NCBI RefSeq assembly: GCF_005280295.1
Contig: NZ_CP040020.1
Location: forward strand, 2,604,001-2,668,000
Length of the DNA stretch: 64,000 bases
Source: Brevibacterium sp. CS2
GTDB lineage: Bacteria > Actinomycetota > Actinomycetes > Actinomycetales > Brevibacteriaceae
Direction: 5' to 3'
Shown: one piece after another, positions 29,793-40,080 of the stretch
Numbering within the stretch: position 1 is the first letter of the stretch
Layout: every line of letters begins with the position of its first letter
Program-made: the position numbers and the translations under genes
The notes under the pieces: generated by a model
Databases searched by the model: none
Told to the model about the DNA's origin: nothing
The model's input: the letters and a program-made list of their open reading frames with translations, nothing else

Positions 29793-32449
29793 CAGCTCGT
29801 CTCCAGGGCGCGCGCCACCGCGCTCATCGCCGCCTCGGCGCGGCTCGCGTCGCTGCCGCCGCCCTGCGCGAGGTCGGGCTTGCCGCCGCCTCCCCCGCCG
29901 AGCTCGGCACAGGCCGCCTTGACGAGGTCGCCGGCCCGCAGCCCGGTGGCCTGGGCGGCGTCGTTGACGGCGACGACGACGGCGGGCTTCCCGCCCGCCA
30001 CGCCGATCGCCGCGACGACCCCGGCCTCCGAGCCCATCCGATTGCGGACGTCGAGGACGAAGGAGCGGACGTCGCCGGCGCCGGACACGTCGCCGAGCAC
30101 GGTCCCGGAGAAGGTCACCGCTCCCACCCGACGGGCGGAGTCGAGCGCGGCCTGTGCCGCGCCGAGCACCTTCTCCTGGTTGAGGGCGGCGATCGTGCGC
30201 TCGGCGTCCTTGATCCGCGCGAGCAGGTTCGCGACGCGCTCGGGGACGTCCGCGCCGGGGACCTTGAGGAGGTCGGACAGCGACTGGAGGATCGTGCGCT
30301 CCTTGGCGAGCTCCCGGAACGCCGAGAGCCCCACCGAGGCTTCGATCCGGCGGGTGCCGGAGCCCACCGAGGCCTCCGAGATCACGGAGATCGGGCCGAT
30401 CTCCGTGGTCCGGGCCACGTGGGTGCCGCCGCACAGCTCGCGCGAGAACGGGCCGCCGATGTCGACGACGCGGACCACGGAGGGGTACTTCTCGCCGAAC
30501 AGCGCGAGCGCTCCGGAGGCCTTCGCGTCCTCGAAGGGCAGGTGCTCGTAGCTCACCTCGAGGTTGTCGCGGACCGCGATGTTCGCCGCGTCCTCGATCT
30601 CCGCGCGGGCAGCCGTGCTCGGCGCCTCGGGGAACGAGTAGTCGAAGCGCATGTAGCCGGGCTGGTTGAGGGATCCGGCCTGCACGGCGTTGGAGCCGAG
30701 GATCTCGCGCAGCGCTGCGTGCACGAGGTGCGTGGCCGAATGCGCCTGGGCGGCGGCGAAGCGGTGGCCGCCGTCGACTTCGGCATGGACGTCGCGCCCC
30801 ACTGCGATCTCCCCGTCGAGCACCTCGATCCGGTGCGCGGGCAGACCCTTGAGCGTGTTCTGCACGTCGAGGACGCGGGCGGTGAAGCCGTCGCCGCGGA
30901 TGATCCCGGTGTCGGCCTTCTGCCCGCCGGACTCGGCGTAGAACGGGCTGACATCGAGGACGAGGTCGACGGTCTGCCCCGCAGTCACGACGTCGACGGC
31001 CTCACCATCGGCCACGAGGCCGCGGATCCGGGAGTCGGTGGTGAGCGTGTCGTAGCCGACGAACTCGGTGGGGCCGGACTCGAGGAGCGCGGAGTAGGCG
31101 GAGAGATCGGCCTGCAGTCCGCCCTTCTTCGCCTTGGCGTCCTCCTTGGCGCGGCGGCGCTGCTCGGCCATGAGGGCGGTGAAGCCCTCCTCGTCGACGG
31201 TCACGCCCTGCTCGGCGGCCATCTCGAGCGTCATGTCGATGGGGAAGCCGTGGGTGTCGTGGAGCGCGAAGGCGACGTCGCCGCCGATCGTGCCGCCGGA
31301 GCCGACCTTCTCCACCGCCGTGGTGAGCAGCTGGGTGCCGGAGTCGAGCGTGCGGCGGAACGCGGTCTCCTCCGCGTAGGCGATGCGTGAGATCCGGTCG
31401 AAGTCGGTGGCGAGCTCCGGGTACGACTCCGCCATCGCGTCCTTGGACACCGGCAGCAGGTGCGGGAGCACGGGTTCGCTCACGCCGAGCAGGTGCATGG
31501 CGCGCACGGCGCGGCGCAGCAGGCGGCGCAGGATGTAGCCGCGCCCCTCGTTGCCCGGGCGCACGCCGTCGCCGATGATGATGAGGGCGGAGCGCACGTG
31601 GTCGGCGACGACGCGCATCCGCACGTCGTCGGCGTGGTCGGCCCCGTACTCCCGGTTCGACAGGGCGCTCGCGGCGGCGATCACGGGGAACACCTCGTCG
31701 ATCTCGTACATGTTCTCCACGCCCTGCTTGAGGAACGCGACGCGCTCGAGCCCCATGCCGGTGTCGATGTTCTTCGCCGGCAGCTCGCCGGCGATGTCGA
31801 AGTCGACCTTCGAGCGCACCGCGGACAGCGCGAACTCCATGAACACGAGGTTCCAGATCTCGATGTAGCGGTCCTCGTCGGCGACCGGCCCGCCCTCGAC
31901 GCCGTAGTCGGGCCCGCGGTCGTAGTAGATCTCGGAGCAGTACCCGCCGGGGCCGGGCTGTCCGGTGTGCCAGAAGTTGTCCTCGTTGCCGCGGGTCTGG
32001 ATCCGCTCGGCCGGGATCGAGGTGTTCGCCAGCCACAGGTCGATGGTCTCCGTGTCGTCGCGGTGGACGGTCGCCCACAGGCGGTCCGGGTCGAAGCCGA
32101 GCCCGCCGTCGGCCTCCGGCCTGGTGAGGAGCTCCCACGCGAACCGGATGGCGCCCTCCTTGAAGTAGTCGCCGAAGGAGAAGTTGCCGTTCATCTGGAA
32201 GAAGGTGCCGTGCCGGGTGGTCTGGCCGACCTCCTCGATGTCCTGGGTGCGCACGCACTTCTGCACGCTCGTGGCGCGCGCGAAGGGAGCGGGTTCGCGA
32301 CCGGACAGGTACGGGATGAACTGCACCATCCCGGCGATGTTGAACAGGATCGACGGGTCCGAGCTGATGACGGAGGCCGAGGGCACCACGGCGTGGTCCT
32401 GGGCCTCGAAGTATGCCAGCCAGCGTCGTCTGATCTCTGCCGTCTTCAT
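29792..32449 (-). CDS. alaS: Alanyl-tRNA synthetase
   Basis: AlaS charges tRNA(Ala) and edits mischarged Ser/Gly. The 885-residue protein has the class II catalytic domain (RRRWLAYFEAQDHAVVPSAS, FNIAGMVQFIPYL), an editing domain with zinc-binding His residues (AHSATHLVHAALREILG and LCGGTHVART) and a C-terminal domain including GGGGGGKPDLAQGG. The ATG at 32449 follows AAAGGTCAGGA, which excludes the 26-residue upstream extension. Confidence 0.98.
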   Translation of the reverse strand: MKTAEIRRRWLAYFEAQDHAVVPSASVISSDPSILFNIAGMVQFIPYLSGREPAPFARATSVQKCVRTQDIEEVGQTTRHGTFFQMNGNFSFGDYFKEGAIRFAWELLTRPEADGGLGFDPDRLWATVHRDDTETIDLWLANTSIPAERIQTRGNEDNFWHTGQPGPGGYCSEIYYDRGPDYGVEGGPVADEDRYIEIWNLVFMEFALSAVRSKVDFDIAGELPAKNIDTGMGLERVAFLKQGVENMYEIDEVFPVIAAASALSNREYGADHADDVRMRVVADHVRSALIIIGDGVRPGNEGRGYILRRLLRRAVRAMHLLGVSEPVLPHLLPVSKDAMAESYPELATDFDRISRIAYAEETAFRRTLDSGTQLLTTAVEKVGSGGTIGGDVAFALHDTHGFPIDMTLEMAAEQGVTVDEEGFTALMAEQRRRAKEDAKAKKGGLQADLSAYSALLESGPTEFVGYDTLTTDSRIRGLVADGEAVDVVTAGQTVDLVLDVSPFYAESGGQKADTGIIRGDGFTARVLDVQNTLKGLPAHRIEVLDGEIAVGRDVHAEVDGGHRFAAAQAHSATHLVHAALREILGSNAVQAGSLNQPGYMRFDYSFPEAPSTAARAEIEDAANIAVRDNLEVSYEHLPFEDAKASGALALFGEKYPSVVRVVDIGGPFSRELCGGTHVARTTEIGPISVISEASVGSGTRRIEASVGLSAFRELAKERTILQSLSDLLKVPGADVPERVANLLARIKDAERTIAALNQEKVLGAAQAALDSARRVGAVTFSGTVLGDVSGAGDVRSFVLDVRNRMGSEAGVVAAIGVAGGKPAVVVAVNDAAQATGLRAGDLVKAACAELGGGGGGKPDLAQGGGSDASRAEAAMSAVARALETS

Positions 32450-32526
32450 TCCTGACCTTTCGTCCCGCGCGGCGGGCTCATCGGGTGACCGCCGGAGGTG
32501 TCGGCGGGCGGTGCGCATCCTGGGCA

Positions 32527-32532
32527 AGTCTA
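32527..32532 (-). promoter_or_regulatory. Candidate -10 box of the alaS operon
   Basis: TAGACT lies about 78 bases before alaS and just after the rpsD terminator hairpin, a logical place for a separate promoter. The -35 is weak. Confidence 0.35.
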
Positions 32533-32560
32533 GTGGATGAGGCGGGCGGATGAATGGCGA

Positions 32561-32590
32561 CTGCCCGGCTCCGCAGTGGGAGCCGGGCAG
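32561..32590 (-). terminator. Terminator hairpin of rpsD
   Basis: A perfect 10-base stem, CTGCCCGGCT with AGCCGGGCAG, and a 10-base loop, 50 bases past the rpsD stop. No U tract, but the stem is very stable and marks the boundary between rpsD and alaS. Confidence 0.7.
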
Positions 32591-32640
32591 TGCGAATGAT
32601 GGGCGCGGGTGCGCTCACCGGTGGTGCTGGTGCGTGCCGA

Positions 32641-33267
32641 TCAGCGCGAGTAGTGCTCGACGACGAGCTGCACGTCGCAGGTCACGGGAACCTCGTCGCG
32701 CTTGGGGCGACGCAGGAGGGTGGCCTGCAGCGCCTCGAGGTCGACCTTGAGGTAGCCGGGCACGGCCGGGAGCACGTCGCGGTGCGCGCCGGCGGCGGAG
32801 ACCTGGAACGGATCCATCTGCGCGGACTTCTCGTGGACGTGGATCATCTGGCCCTCCTTGACACGGAAGGACGGACGATCGACGCGCTGGCCGTCGACGC
32901 AGATGTGGCGGTGGACGACGAACTGGCGGGCCTGCGCGATGGTCCGGGCGAAGCCGGCGCGCAGCACGAGGGCGTCGAGTCGCATCTCGAGGAGCTCGAC
33001 GAAGTTCTCACCGGTCAGACCCGGGAGGCGGCGCGCCTCCTTGTAGGTCTTGAGCATCTGCGCCTCGCGGATGTTGTACTGCGCGCGGAGGCGCTGCTTC
33101 TCCTTGAGGCGGACCGAGTAGTCGCTGTCGTTGCGGCGACGGGCACGGCCGTGCTCGCCCGGCGGGTAAGGGCGGCGCTCGAAGTACTTCTCGGCCTTCG
33201 GGGTGAGCGGGAGGCCGAGGGCGCGCGACAGGCGGACCTGACGGCGATCGCGTGCGGGTGCGGACAT
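32641..33267 (-). CDS. rpsD: 30S ribosomal protein S4
   Basis: S4 nucleates 30S assembly by binding 16S rRNA. The 208-residue form has the N-terminal region [18 protein letters not shown] and the S4 RNA-binding domain [20 protein letters not shown] with [10 protein letters not shown]. The ATG at 33267 follows GAAAGGTC. It carries no N-terminal zinc cysteines, so it is the C-minus type. It stands alone, away from the alpha operon, between alaS and a flavoprotein gene, as in other actinobacteria. Confidence 0.97.
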   Translation of the reverse strand: MSAPARDRRQVRLSRALGLPLTPKAEKYFERRPYPPGEHGRARRRNDSDYSVRLKEKQRLRAQYNIREAQMLKTYKEARRLPGLTGENFVELLEMRLDALVLRAGFARTIAQARQFVVHRHICVDGQRVDRPSFRVKEGQMIHVHEKSAQMDPFQVSAAGAHRDVLPAVPGYLKVDLEALQATLLRRPKRDEVPVTCDVQLVVEHYSR

Positions 33268-33436
33268 GTGTGGGTGACCTTTCGGTTCGCATCGTGTGCT
33301 CCGGGCGGGTCCTGCGCACACGATGCGCACGGGGGCTCGACCGGTTCCGGAGCCGCTGTTTCCCGGGCTGGGAAAGAGGGCGACCGGAGCGAGCACTCCG
33401 GAGCCGACCGCCTTCAGGGTGCAGGCACAGCAATCG

Positions 33437-33442
33437 ATCATA
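33437..33442 (-). promoter_or_regulatory. Candidate -10 box of rpsD
   Basis: TATGAT, close to consensus, lies 170 bases before rpsD in the gap following the oxidoreductase gene. The long leader could carry S4 autoregulation, but I see no defined structure. Confidence 0.5.
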
Positions 33443-33499
33443 CTAGTCCGGTGGCGCCGCTGCCGTCCAATCGGCGGCGTCACCGGGCCACCCGAGGAC

Positions 33500-34906
33500 T
33501 CAGACGGTGAGCGGGCGGAGCTCGCCGAGCACCTCGTTGAGCGCCTCGGTGCTCGAGGGGTGGGTCCAGATCCCGTCGCGCAGCGCATCGACGGTGACGT
33601 GCGCGCGCATCGCGAGCGCGAGGAGATTGATGACCTCCTGCGAGTCGACGCACCACACGGTCGCTCCGAGCAGCTCCCGGGTATCGGGGTCGGCGACGAA
33701 CTTGATCATGCCGGTGGGGTTGCCGAGGATCTTGGGCCGCGGCATCGCCGCGATCTGCGCCACCGGTTTCGCGGCGACGAGGACGCCGCGTCCCTCGGCA
33801 CGCGCCTGCTGCTCGTTGATGCCGACCCGGGACAGGGGCGGGGTGAGGAACATCGTGTTCGGCACGGCCGCCCGGTCGCTGCGGCGGCGGGTCCCGTCGC
33901 CGGTGAGCTGGCCGGCGACGATCCGGTGGTCGTCGAGGGAGACGTAGGTGAACTGGGGCCCTCCGTTGATGTCCCCGACGGCGAAGATGTGCTCGGCGGA
34001 GGTGCGCAGCGTGTCGTCGACACGGACGAATCCGCGCTCGTCGACCTCGACGCCGGCCCGCCCGAGGCCGAGCCCGGCCGTCGTGGCGCTGCGCCCGACG
34101 GCGAGCAGCACCGCCTCGGCCTCGACTGCGTGGCCGTCCTCGGTGCGGACGAGGGCCGCATCCCCGGTGTCCTCGATCGCGCTCACGGCCGACCCCATGA
34201 GGAAGGTCACGCCGGCGGCTTCGAGGTGCTCGGTGACACCGGCGGCGATGTCATCGTCCTCCCTGGGCAGGATCCGTTCCCCCGGATCGATGACGGTGAC
34301 CTCCGAGCCGAAACCGGCGAACATGCCGGCGAACTCGAGCCCGATGTAGCCGCCCCCGACGATCGCGAGGCGCTCGGGGAAGGGGCTGGCGTGCTGGATC
34401 GTCGTCGAGTCGTGGACGCGGGGAGAGTCCGCGCCGGGGATCGGGGGCCCGGCGGGCACCGTGCCGGTGTTGATCACGATGGTGTCCGCGGTGATGCGCA
34501 GCCGGTCCTCGCCCTGGGTCACCTCGACGGTGTGCGGGTCGAGGAATGCCGCCTTCCCCATGACGATCACGGCGTCCGGGGCCTCCTCGACGAGCTCCCG
34601 GTTGCGGGTGTTGAGCTTGCCGATGAGCGCGTCACGCGCCTCCACGGAGGTGGTGAACCACTCCGCCGGCGGTGTCGCCTCGGGCTTCACCGCCGCCTGG
34701 TGGATGAGCGTCTTCGTCGGCACGCACGCGACGTTGATGCACGTGCCGCCGATCATCGACTCCGACTGCTCGACGAGCGCGACCCGGGTCCCGGAGCTGC
34801 CGAGGGTGCGGGCGAGCGTCTTGCCGCCCTTGCCCCAGCCGATGACGAGGACGTCGACGGCGAGGCCGGTGGATTCGGTTGTGCTGGGTTCGACCGAATC
34901 GCTCAT
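33500..34906 (-). CDS. RclA-like pyridine nucleotide-disulfide oxidoreductase
   Basis: A 468-residue FAD/NAD(P)-dependent class I disulfide oxidoreductase. The FAD motif [10 protein letters not shown] is followed by the redox pair Cys56 and Cys61 in [18 protein letters not shown], the NAD(P) motif [16 protein letters not shown], the FAD-contacting [10 protein letters not shown], and the dimer-interface HPSSTE near the end. The CxxxxC context, with TKTLIH, resembles RclA/YkgC (hypothiocyanous acid reductase) more than lipoamide dehydrogenase or mycothione reductase, but the substrate is not proven. It appears to be a single gene between rpsD and rarA. ATG start. Confidence 0.82.
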   Translation of the reverse strand: MSDSVEPSTTESTGLAVDVLVIGWGKGGKTLARTLGSSGTRVALVEQSESMIGGTCINVACVPTKTLIHQAAVKPEATPPAEWFTTSVEARDALIGKLNTRNRELVEEAPDAVIVMGKAAFLDPHTVEVTQGEDRLRITADTIVINTGTVPAGPPIPGADSPRVHDSTTIQHASPFPERLAIVGGGYIGLEFAGMFAGFGSEVTVIDPGERILPREDDDIAAGVTEHLEAAGVTFLMGSAVSAIEDTGDAALVRTEDGHAVEAEAVLLAVGRSATTAGLGLGRAGVEVDERGFVRVDDTLRTSAEHIFAVGDINGGPQFTYVSLDDHRIVAGQLTGDGTRRRSDRAAVPNTMFLTPPLSRVGINEQQARAEGRGVLVAAKPVAQIAAMPRPKILGNPTGMIKFVADPDTRELLGATVWCVDSQEVINLLALAMRAHVTVDALRDGIWTHPSSTEALNEVLGELRPLTV

Positions 34907-34976
34907 GGCTCCACCCTACCGACCGCTGAGAGCCGGAACTCGTCGCCGGGGGCGTGGATGAGAGCCGTCGGCGTGC

Positions 34977-36455
34977 TCAGTCGGGGCGGCCGAGGATCCT
35001 TCGCAGGGCCGCGAGCCGCTCGCCCATCCGGGATTCGGCGCCGTTGGCCGTCGGCTCGTAGTAGCGGGTCCCGGCCAGCGACTCCGGCAGGTACTCCTGG
35101 GCGACGACGCCGTGCGGATAGTCGTGGGAGTACCGGTAGCCCTCGCCGTGGCCGAGCGCCTTCGCCCCGGGATAGTGCGCGTCGCGGAGGTGCAGCGGCA
35201 CCTCGCCGGCCCTCCCCTCCCGGATGTCGGCGAGCGCCCTGTCGATCCCGCGGTAGCTCGCGTTCGACTTCGGGGCGCAGGCGAGGTAGACGACGGCCTC
35301 GGCGAGCGGGATCCGCCCTTCGGGCATGCCGATGCGCTCGACCGCAGTCTGTGCGGCGACGGCGATCACGAGCGCCTGCGGATCGGCCATGCCGATGTCC
35401 TCGGCGGCGGCGATCACCATGCGGCGGCAGATGAAACGGGGGTCCTCGCCGGCGGAGATCATCCGCGCGAGGTAGTGGAGCGCGGCGTCGGGGTCGGAGC
35501 CGCGGATCGATTTGATGAACGCGGAGACGACGTCGTAGTGCTGGTCACCGGCCCGGTCGTAGCGCACGACGGCGCGGTCGGCGGCATCTGCGACATGGGC
35601 GGCGGAGATGAGCGGGAGGTCGCGCTCCTCCCCCTCGGCGTCGGTCTTTCCGGCGCCGTCGGCCTTCCCCTCGGCGTCGGTCCCGGTGTCGGTTCCGTCC
35701 TCGGTGTCGGTCCCCCCACCGGTGCTCTCCCCCGCACCGGCGTGGGCGCGGGCGATCGCGGCGGCGGCTTCGAGGATGGTGAGCGAGCGCCGCCCGTCGC
35801 CGGCGGCGAGCGCGATGATGTCCTCCCGTGCGTCCGCGGCGAGTGCGAAGGTCCCGGCGAGGCCGCGCTCGTGGGCGAGTGCGCGGTCGACGAGCTCCCC
35901 GATGTCCGCGTCCGACAGCGGGCGGAGGGTGAGCACGAGCGAGCGGGAGACGAGCGGGGCGATGACGGAGAACGACGGGTTCTCCGTGGTCGCTGCGATG
36001 AGGACGACGAGCCGGTTCTCCACCGCGGGCAGCAGCGCGTCCTGCTGAGCCTTGGAGAAGCGGTGGATCTCGTCGAGGAAGAGGACGGTGGTGCGCCCGT
36101 GGAGCTCCCGGTCGGCACGTGCCTGCTCGATCACCCGGCGCACGTCCTTGACCCCGGCGGTGATCGCGGAGAGCTCGACGAAGCGGCGATCGGAGGCGTG
36201 CGACACGACGTGGGCGATCGTCGTCTTCCCCACGCCGGGAGGGCCCCACAGCAACAGAGAGCTCGCCCCGGCCTTGTCCCCGGGCTGGGCGGTGACGAGC
36301 TGGTGGAGCGGCGATCCGGGGAAGGTCAGGTGGTCCTGGCCGACGATCTCCGCGATCGTGCGCGGGCGCATCCGCACCGCGAGCGGGTCGAGGACGGACG
36401 AGGCGGGCGCCCCGGAGGAATCCGGGACACCCGCCTGGCTGAACAGATCGGTCAT
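34977..36455 (-). CDS. rarA: Replication-associated recombination protein A (RarA/MgsA)
   Basis: A AAA+ ATPase acting at stalled forks with the clamp-loader fold. The 492-residue protein has Walker [18 protein letters not shown], Walker [12 protein letters not shown], sensor 1 [11 protein letters not shown] and the C-terminal MgsA tetramerisation region beginning [16 protein letters not shown]. An Asp/Thr/Gly-rich insert ([20 protein letters not shown]...) separates the ATPase lid from that domain. The ATG at 36455 overlaps the aspS stop as ATGA. Confidence 0.95.
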   Translation of the reverse strand: MTDLFSQAGVPDSSGAPASSVLDPLAVRMRPRTIAEIVGQDHLTFPGSPLHQLVTAQPGDKAGASSLLLWGPPGVGKTTIAHVVSHASDRRFVELSAITAGVKDVRRVIEQARADRELHGRTTVLFLDEIHRFSKAQQDALLPAVENRLVVLIAATTENPSFSVIAPLVSRSLVLTLRPLSDADIGELVDRALAHERGLAGTFALAADAREDIIALAAGDGRRSLTILEAAAAIARAHAGAGESTGGGTDTEDGTDTGTDAEGKADGAGKTDAEGEERDLPLISAAHVADAADRAVVRYDRAGDQHYDVVSAFIKSIRGSDPDAALHYLARMISAGEDPRFICRRMVIAAAEDIGMADPQALVIAVAAQTAVERIGMPEGRIPLAEAVVYLACAPKSNASYRGIDRALADIREGRAGEVPLHLRDAHYPGAKALGHGEGYRYSHDYPHGVVAQEYLPESLAGTRYYEPTANGAESRMGERLAALRRILGRPD

Positions 36456-38230
36456 CCGTCCTCGGCCTCGGGGTCGAAGTCGACCCCCGCCTCGGCGCGC
36501 TGCGCGTCGGTGATCGGGGCCGGCGCGTCGGTCAGCGGATCGTAGCCGCCCCCGGACTTGGGGAACGCGATCACCTCGCGGATCGAGTCCGCACCGGCGA
36601 GCAGGCTGACGATCCGGTCCCAGCCGAACGCGATGCCGCCGTGCGGCGGCGCGCCGTAGCCGAAGGCGTCGAGGAGGAAGCCGAACTTCTCCCGCGCCTC
36701 CTCCTCGCCGAGGCCCATGACGGCGAACACGCGCTCCTGCACGTCGGGGCGGTGGATGCGGATCGAGCCGCCGCCGATCTCGTTGCCGTTGCACACGATG
36801 TCGTAGGCGTAGGCGAGCGCCGAGCCCGGGTCGGTGTCGAAGGTGTCCATGAACTCCGGCTTGGGCGCGGTGAACGCGTGGTGCACCGCGGTCCAGCTCC
36901 CGGAGCCCACCGCGACGTCGCCGGAGGCCTCGGCGTCGGCGGTCGGCTCGAACAGCGGGGCGTCGACGACCCACACGAACGACCAGGCGCCCTCGTCGAT
37001 GAGCCCGGTGCGCGCGGCGATCTCGCGGCGCGCCGCGCCGAGCAGGGCACGTGCCGCACCGGGTGCGTCGGCGGCGAAGAACACCGCGTCGCCCGGCTCG
37101 GCGCCGACGGCGGCGGCGAGCCCGGCCTTCTCCTGTTCGGAGATGTTCTTGGCGACCGGGCCGGTGAGCGAGCCGTCCTCCTGGATGAGGACGTAGGCCA
37201 GGCCCTTCGCGCCGCGCTGCTTGGCCCACTCCTGCCAGGCATCGAGCTGGCGGCGCGGCAGGGAGCCGCCGCCGGGGTGGACGACGGCGCCGACGTAGGG
37301 CGCCTGGAACACGCGGAACGGGGTGTCGGCGAAGTACGCGGTGAGGTCGGTGAGCTCGAGGCCGAAGCGGAGGTCGGGCTTGTCGGTGCCATAACGCGCC
37401 ATCGCCTCGTGGTAGGTGATGCGCGGGATCGGGGTGCTGATCTCGTGGCCGATGAGCTTCCACAGGGCGGCGAGGATCTCCTCGGCGAGCCCGATGACGT
37501 CCTCCTGCTCGACGAACGAGGCCTCGATGTCGAGCTGCGTGAACTCCGGCTGCCGGTCGGCGCGGAAGTCCTCGTCGCGATAGCAGCGCGCGATCTGGTA
37601 GTAGCGCTCGAGGCCGGCCACCTGGAGGAGCTGCTTGAAGAGCTGCGGGGACTGCGGGAGCGCGTACCAGCTGCCCGGGCGCAGGCGCGCCGGGACGAGG
37701 AAGTCGCGTGCACCCTCCGGGGTCGAACGGGTGAGCGTGGGGGTCTCGACCTCGATGAAGCGGTGGTCCTCGAGGACGCCGCGGGCCGCCCGGTTGGCCT
37801 GCGCGCGCAGGCGCATGGCGGCGGCCGGGCCGGAGCGGCGGAGGTCGAGGTAGCGGTACTTGAGCCGGGTCTCCTCGCCGACCTGGCCGGAGTCCTCGGC
37901 GTGGTCGGACACCTGGAAGGGCAGCGCACGGGCGGGCGCGAGCACCTCGATCTCGGTGTCGACGACCTCGATCTCACCCGTCGGCAGGCCGGGGTTGGTG
38001 TTGCCCGCGGGGCGCGCCGCCACAGTGCCCCTCGCCTTCACCACGGTCTCGTTGCGGAGCTGGTCGGCGTCCTGCTCGCGCACGACGACCTGGACGATGC
38101 CCGAGGCGTCGCGGAGGTCGATGAAGGCGACGCCGCCATGGTCGCGGCGGCGGTCGACCCAGCCGGCGAGGGTGACGGTGGAATCGACGTCAGCGGCACT
38201 CAGCGTGCCCGCCTCGTGGGTTCTCAGCAC
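36452..38230 (-). CDS. aspS: Aspartyl-tRNA synthetase
   Basis: AspS charges tRNA(Asp), and in organisms without AsnRS may also charge tRNA(Asn). The 592-residue bacterial-type enzyme has an OB-fold anticodon domain ([20 protein letters not shown]), class II motif 2 in [19 protein letters not shown], a GAD domain and motif 3 in [13 protein letters not shown]. It starts with GTG at 38230 behind AAGGAG. It is divergent from an ArsR-type gene. Confidence 0.96.
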   Translation of the reverse strand: MLRTHEAGTLSAADVDSTVTLAGWVDRRRDHGGVAFIDLRDASGIVQVVVREQDADQLRNETVVKARGTVAARPAGNTNPGLPTGEIEVVDTEIEVLAPARALPFQVSDHAEDSGQVGEETRLKYRYLDLRRSGPAAAMRLRAQANRAARGVLEDHRFIEVETPTLTRSTPEGARDFLVPARLRPGSWYALPQSPQLFKQLLQVAGLERYYQIARCYRDEDFRADRQPEFTQLDIEASFVEQEDVIGLAEEILAALWKLIGHEISTPIPRITYHEAMARYGTDKPDLRFGLELTDLTAYFADTPFRVFQAPYVGAVVHPGGGSLPRRQLDAWQEWAKQRGAKGLAYVLIQEDGSLTGPVAKNISEQEKAGLAAAVGAEPGDAVFFAADAPGAARALLGAARREIAARTGLIDEGAWSFVWVVDAPLFEPTADAEASGDVAVGSGSWTAVHHAFTAPKPEFMDTFDTDPGSALAYAYDIVCNGNEIGGGSIRIHRPDVQERVFAVMGLGEEEAREKFGFLLDAFGYGAPPHGGIAFGWDRIVSLLAGADSIREVIAFPKSGGGYDPLTDAPAPITDAQRAEAGVDFDPEAEDG

Positions 38231-38292
38231 TGGGTCTGCTCCTTAAGCGTTGGGAGATGGTGCAGGATGGGACGGTGGTGCGTCCGGCACCC

Positions 38293-38298
38293 ATGATA
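38293..38298 (-). promoter_or_regulatory. Candidate -10 box of aspS
   Basis: TATCAT, five of six consensus bases on the minus strand, about 63 bases before the aspS GTG and within the proximal region of the divergent ArsR gene. Confidence 0.4.
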
Positions 38299-38322
38299 GT
38301 CGCAGGTCGTGGAGGAGGAGCC

Positions 38323-38688
38323 GTGGAGGACGGAATCGGGGAGGCGCCGACGAGCGCCCAGATCGAGGTGGCCGCGGAGACCTTCCGCATGCTGTCCTCG
38401 TCCACGCGGCTGCTGATCATGTGGCACCTCGTGCACAGCGAATCCGATGTCACCGGGCTCGCCGAGGCGTCCGGGGCGAGCGTGCAGGCGGTGTCCCAGC
38501 ACCTCGCGAAGCTCCGCCTCGCCGGGCTCGTGTCCTCCCGCCGGGAGGGCCGCCGGATCGTCTACCTCGTGGACGACCCGCACGTCGTGACGATGGTGAG
38601 CGAGATCTTCGACCACATCGCCCCCGACGGCTCCCTCGCCCCGGATCCGGAGCCGCGCGCCGCCGGACCGCTCAGCGCGCGCAGCTGA
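38323..38688 (+). CDS. ArsR/SmtB-family transcriptional regulator
   Basis: A 121-residue winged-helix repressor-type protein. The helix-turn-helix is SDVTGLAEASGASVQAVSQHLAKLRLAG, followed by the wing SSRREGRRIVYLV. No cysteine site is present. In the last helix Asp85-x-His87 and His98, spaced by ten residues, match three of the four zinc ligands of the alpha-5 site of CzrA/SmtB; the fourth position is Pro. GTG at 38323 is preferred because GGAGG sits 7 bases before it and the residues before it are unconserved; ATGs at 38257 and 38293 are alternatives. It is divergent from aspS; no metal transporter is adjacent. Confidence 0.85.
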   Translation: MEDGIGEAPTSAQIEVAAETFRMLSSSTRLLIMWHLVHSESDVTGLAEASGASVQAVSQHLAKLRLAGLVSSRREGRRIVYLVDDPHVVTMVSEIFDHIAPDGSLAPDPEPRAAGPLSARS

Positions 38689-38703
38689 GCGCCCGGAGCG
38701 CTC
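38687..38703. terminator. Bidirectional hairpin between the ArsR gene and hisS
   Basis: GAGCGC and GCGCTC with a 5-base loop, in the 27-base gap between two convergent genes and overlapping the ArsR stop. Confidence 0.45.
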
Positions 38704-38715
38704 GGCCGCGGGGGC

Positions 38716-40062
38716 TCAGTCCCGGGAGACGGTGCGCACGGTCGGCCAGAGGTCCTCGGCCGGCGGGGTCCACAGCAGCGGATCGGCGCTCACCTGCTCG
38801 CCGGAGCGGATGTCCTTGACCTCGTGACCGGTCTCCCCGTCGAGGAACCACACGAAGGGGATGCCGCGGCGCTCGGCGAACTTGATCTGCTTGCCGAACC
38901 GGCTCGCCGCCGGGGCGACGTCGACGGGGATGCCGCGGGCCCGCAGGCGGGAGGCGACGTCGACGGCCTCGTCACGGGCGGCGTCGTCGGTGACGGCCAC
39001 GAGCACCGCTGTCGGCACACCGCGGCTCGCCTCGACCATCCGGTCGCGCCCGACGAGCCGCGACATCAGACGCGACACGCCGAGCGACATGCCGACGCCG
39101 GGGAAGGTCCGCTTCCCCGTCGAGGCGAGCGAGTCGTAGCGGCCGCCGGAGGCCACGGAGCCGAGCGCCTCGTGCCCGATGAGCTGCGTCTCGTAGACCG
39201 AGCCGGTGTAGTAGTCGAGGCCGCGGGCGATCTTGAGCTGCGCGACGACGACGCCGGGCTGCTGCCGGTTCGCGGCATCGAGCAGCCGGCTCAGCGATTC
39301 GAGGCCCTCGTCGAGCAGCGAGTCGGACACGCCGAGCGCACGCACCTCCTCGGCGAACGCCCCCGTCGTGCTCTCGATCCGGGCGAACTCGAGGAGCCGG
39401 CGCTGCTGGGACTCGTCGGCGCCGGCCTGCGCGGCGAGGAGCTCCCCGACCTTCGCCGGCCCGATCTTGTCGAGCTTGTCGATGCAGCGCAGCACCGCCG
39501 TGATGTCGGTGAGGCCGATGCCGCGGGTGAAGCCCTCGATGAGCTTGCGGTTGTTCGCCAGGATCCGCACCCCGGGCACTCCGAGCTCGGCGAGCTCGCC
39601 GAACGCCTGGGCCATGACGAGGGGCACCTCGACCTCGAAGTGCTCGGCCAGCGTGTCCTCGGCGACGATGTCGATGTCAGCCTGGATGAACTCGCGGTAG
39701 CGCCCGTCCTGGGGCCGCTCGCCGCGCCACACCGGCTGTATCTGGTAGCGCTTGAAGGGGAACGGCAGCCGGCCGGCGTTCTCCACGACGTAGCGGGCGA
39801 AGGGCACCGTGAGGTCGAAGTGGAGACCGAGCGGGTTCTTCGCGTCCCCGGGCTCGGCGTGGAGCCGGGACACCGCGAACACCTCCTTGTCGATCTCCCC
39901 GTCCTTGGCGAGCGCGGAGATCGGCTCGACGGCGCGGGTGTGGAGGGCGGCGAAGCCGTTGAGCTCGAAGGTGTGCTTGAGCAGGTCGATGACCCGCTCC
40001 TCGACGATGCGGTCAGCGGGCAGCCATTCGGGGAACCCCGAGAGTCGTGCGGCCTGGGCCAT
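38716..40062 (-). CDS. hisS: Histidyl-tRNA synthetase
   Basis: HisS charges tRNA(His). The 448-residue class II enzyme has motif 2 in PVWRGERPQDGRYREFIQAD, histidine-specific motifs FDLTVPFARYV and ARGLDYYTGSVYE, and the C-terminal anticodon domain starting TAVLVAVTDD. ATG at 40062 follows AGGAG. It is followed upstream by an MBL-fold gene, as in other actinobacteria. Confidence 0.96.
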   Translation of the reverse strand: MAQAARLSGFPEWLPADRIVEERVIDLLKHTFELNGFAALHTRAVEPISALAKDGEIDKEVFAVSRLHAEPGDAKNPLGLHFDLTVPFARYVVENAGRLPFPFKRYQIQPVWRGERPQDGRYREFIQADIDIVAEDTLAEHFEVEVPLVMAQAFGELAELGVPGVRILANNRKLIEGFTRGIGLTDITAVLRCIDKLDKIGPAKVGELLAAQAGADESQQRRLLEFARIESTTGAFAEEVRALGVSDSLLDEGLESLSRLLDAANRQQPGVVVAQLKIARGLDYYTGSVYETQLIGHEALGSVASGGRYDSLASTGKRTFPGVGMSLGVSRLMSRLVGRDRMVEASRGVPTAVLVAVTDDAARDEAVDVASRLRARGIPVDVAPAASRFGKQIKFAERRGIPFVWFLDGETGHEVKDIRSGEQVSADPLLWTPPAEDLWPTVRTVSRD

Positions 40063-40080
40063 GGGTAACAGGTCTCCTGA

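Noticed and set aside
29792..32449. Extra 26-residue N-terminus of AlaS from an upstream ATG at 32527
   Set aside because: The added residues are unlike the family and the ATG at 32449 has the ribosome binding site.
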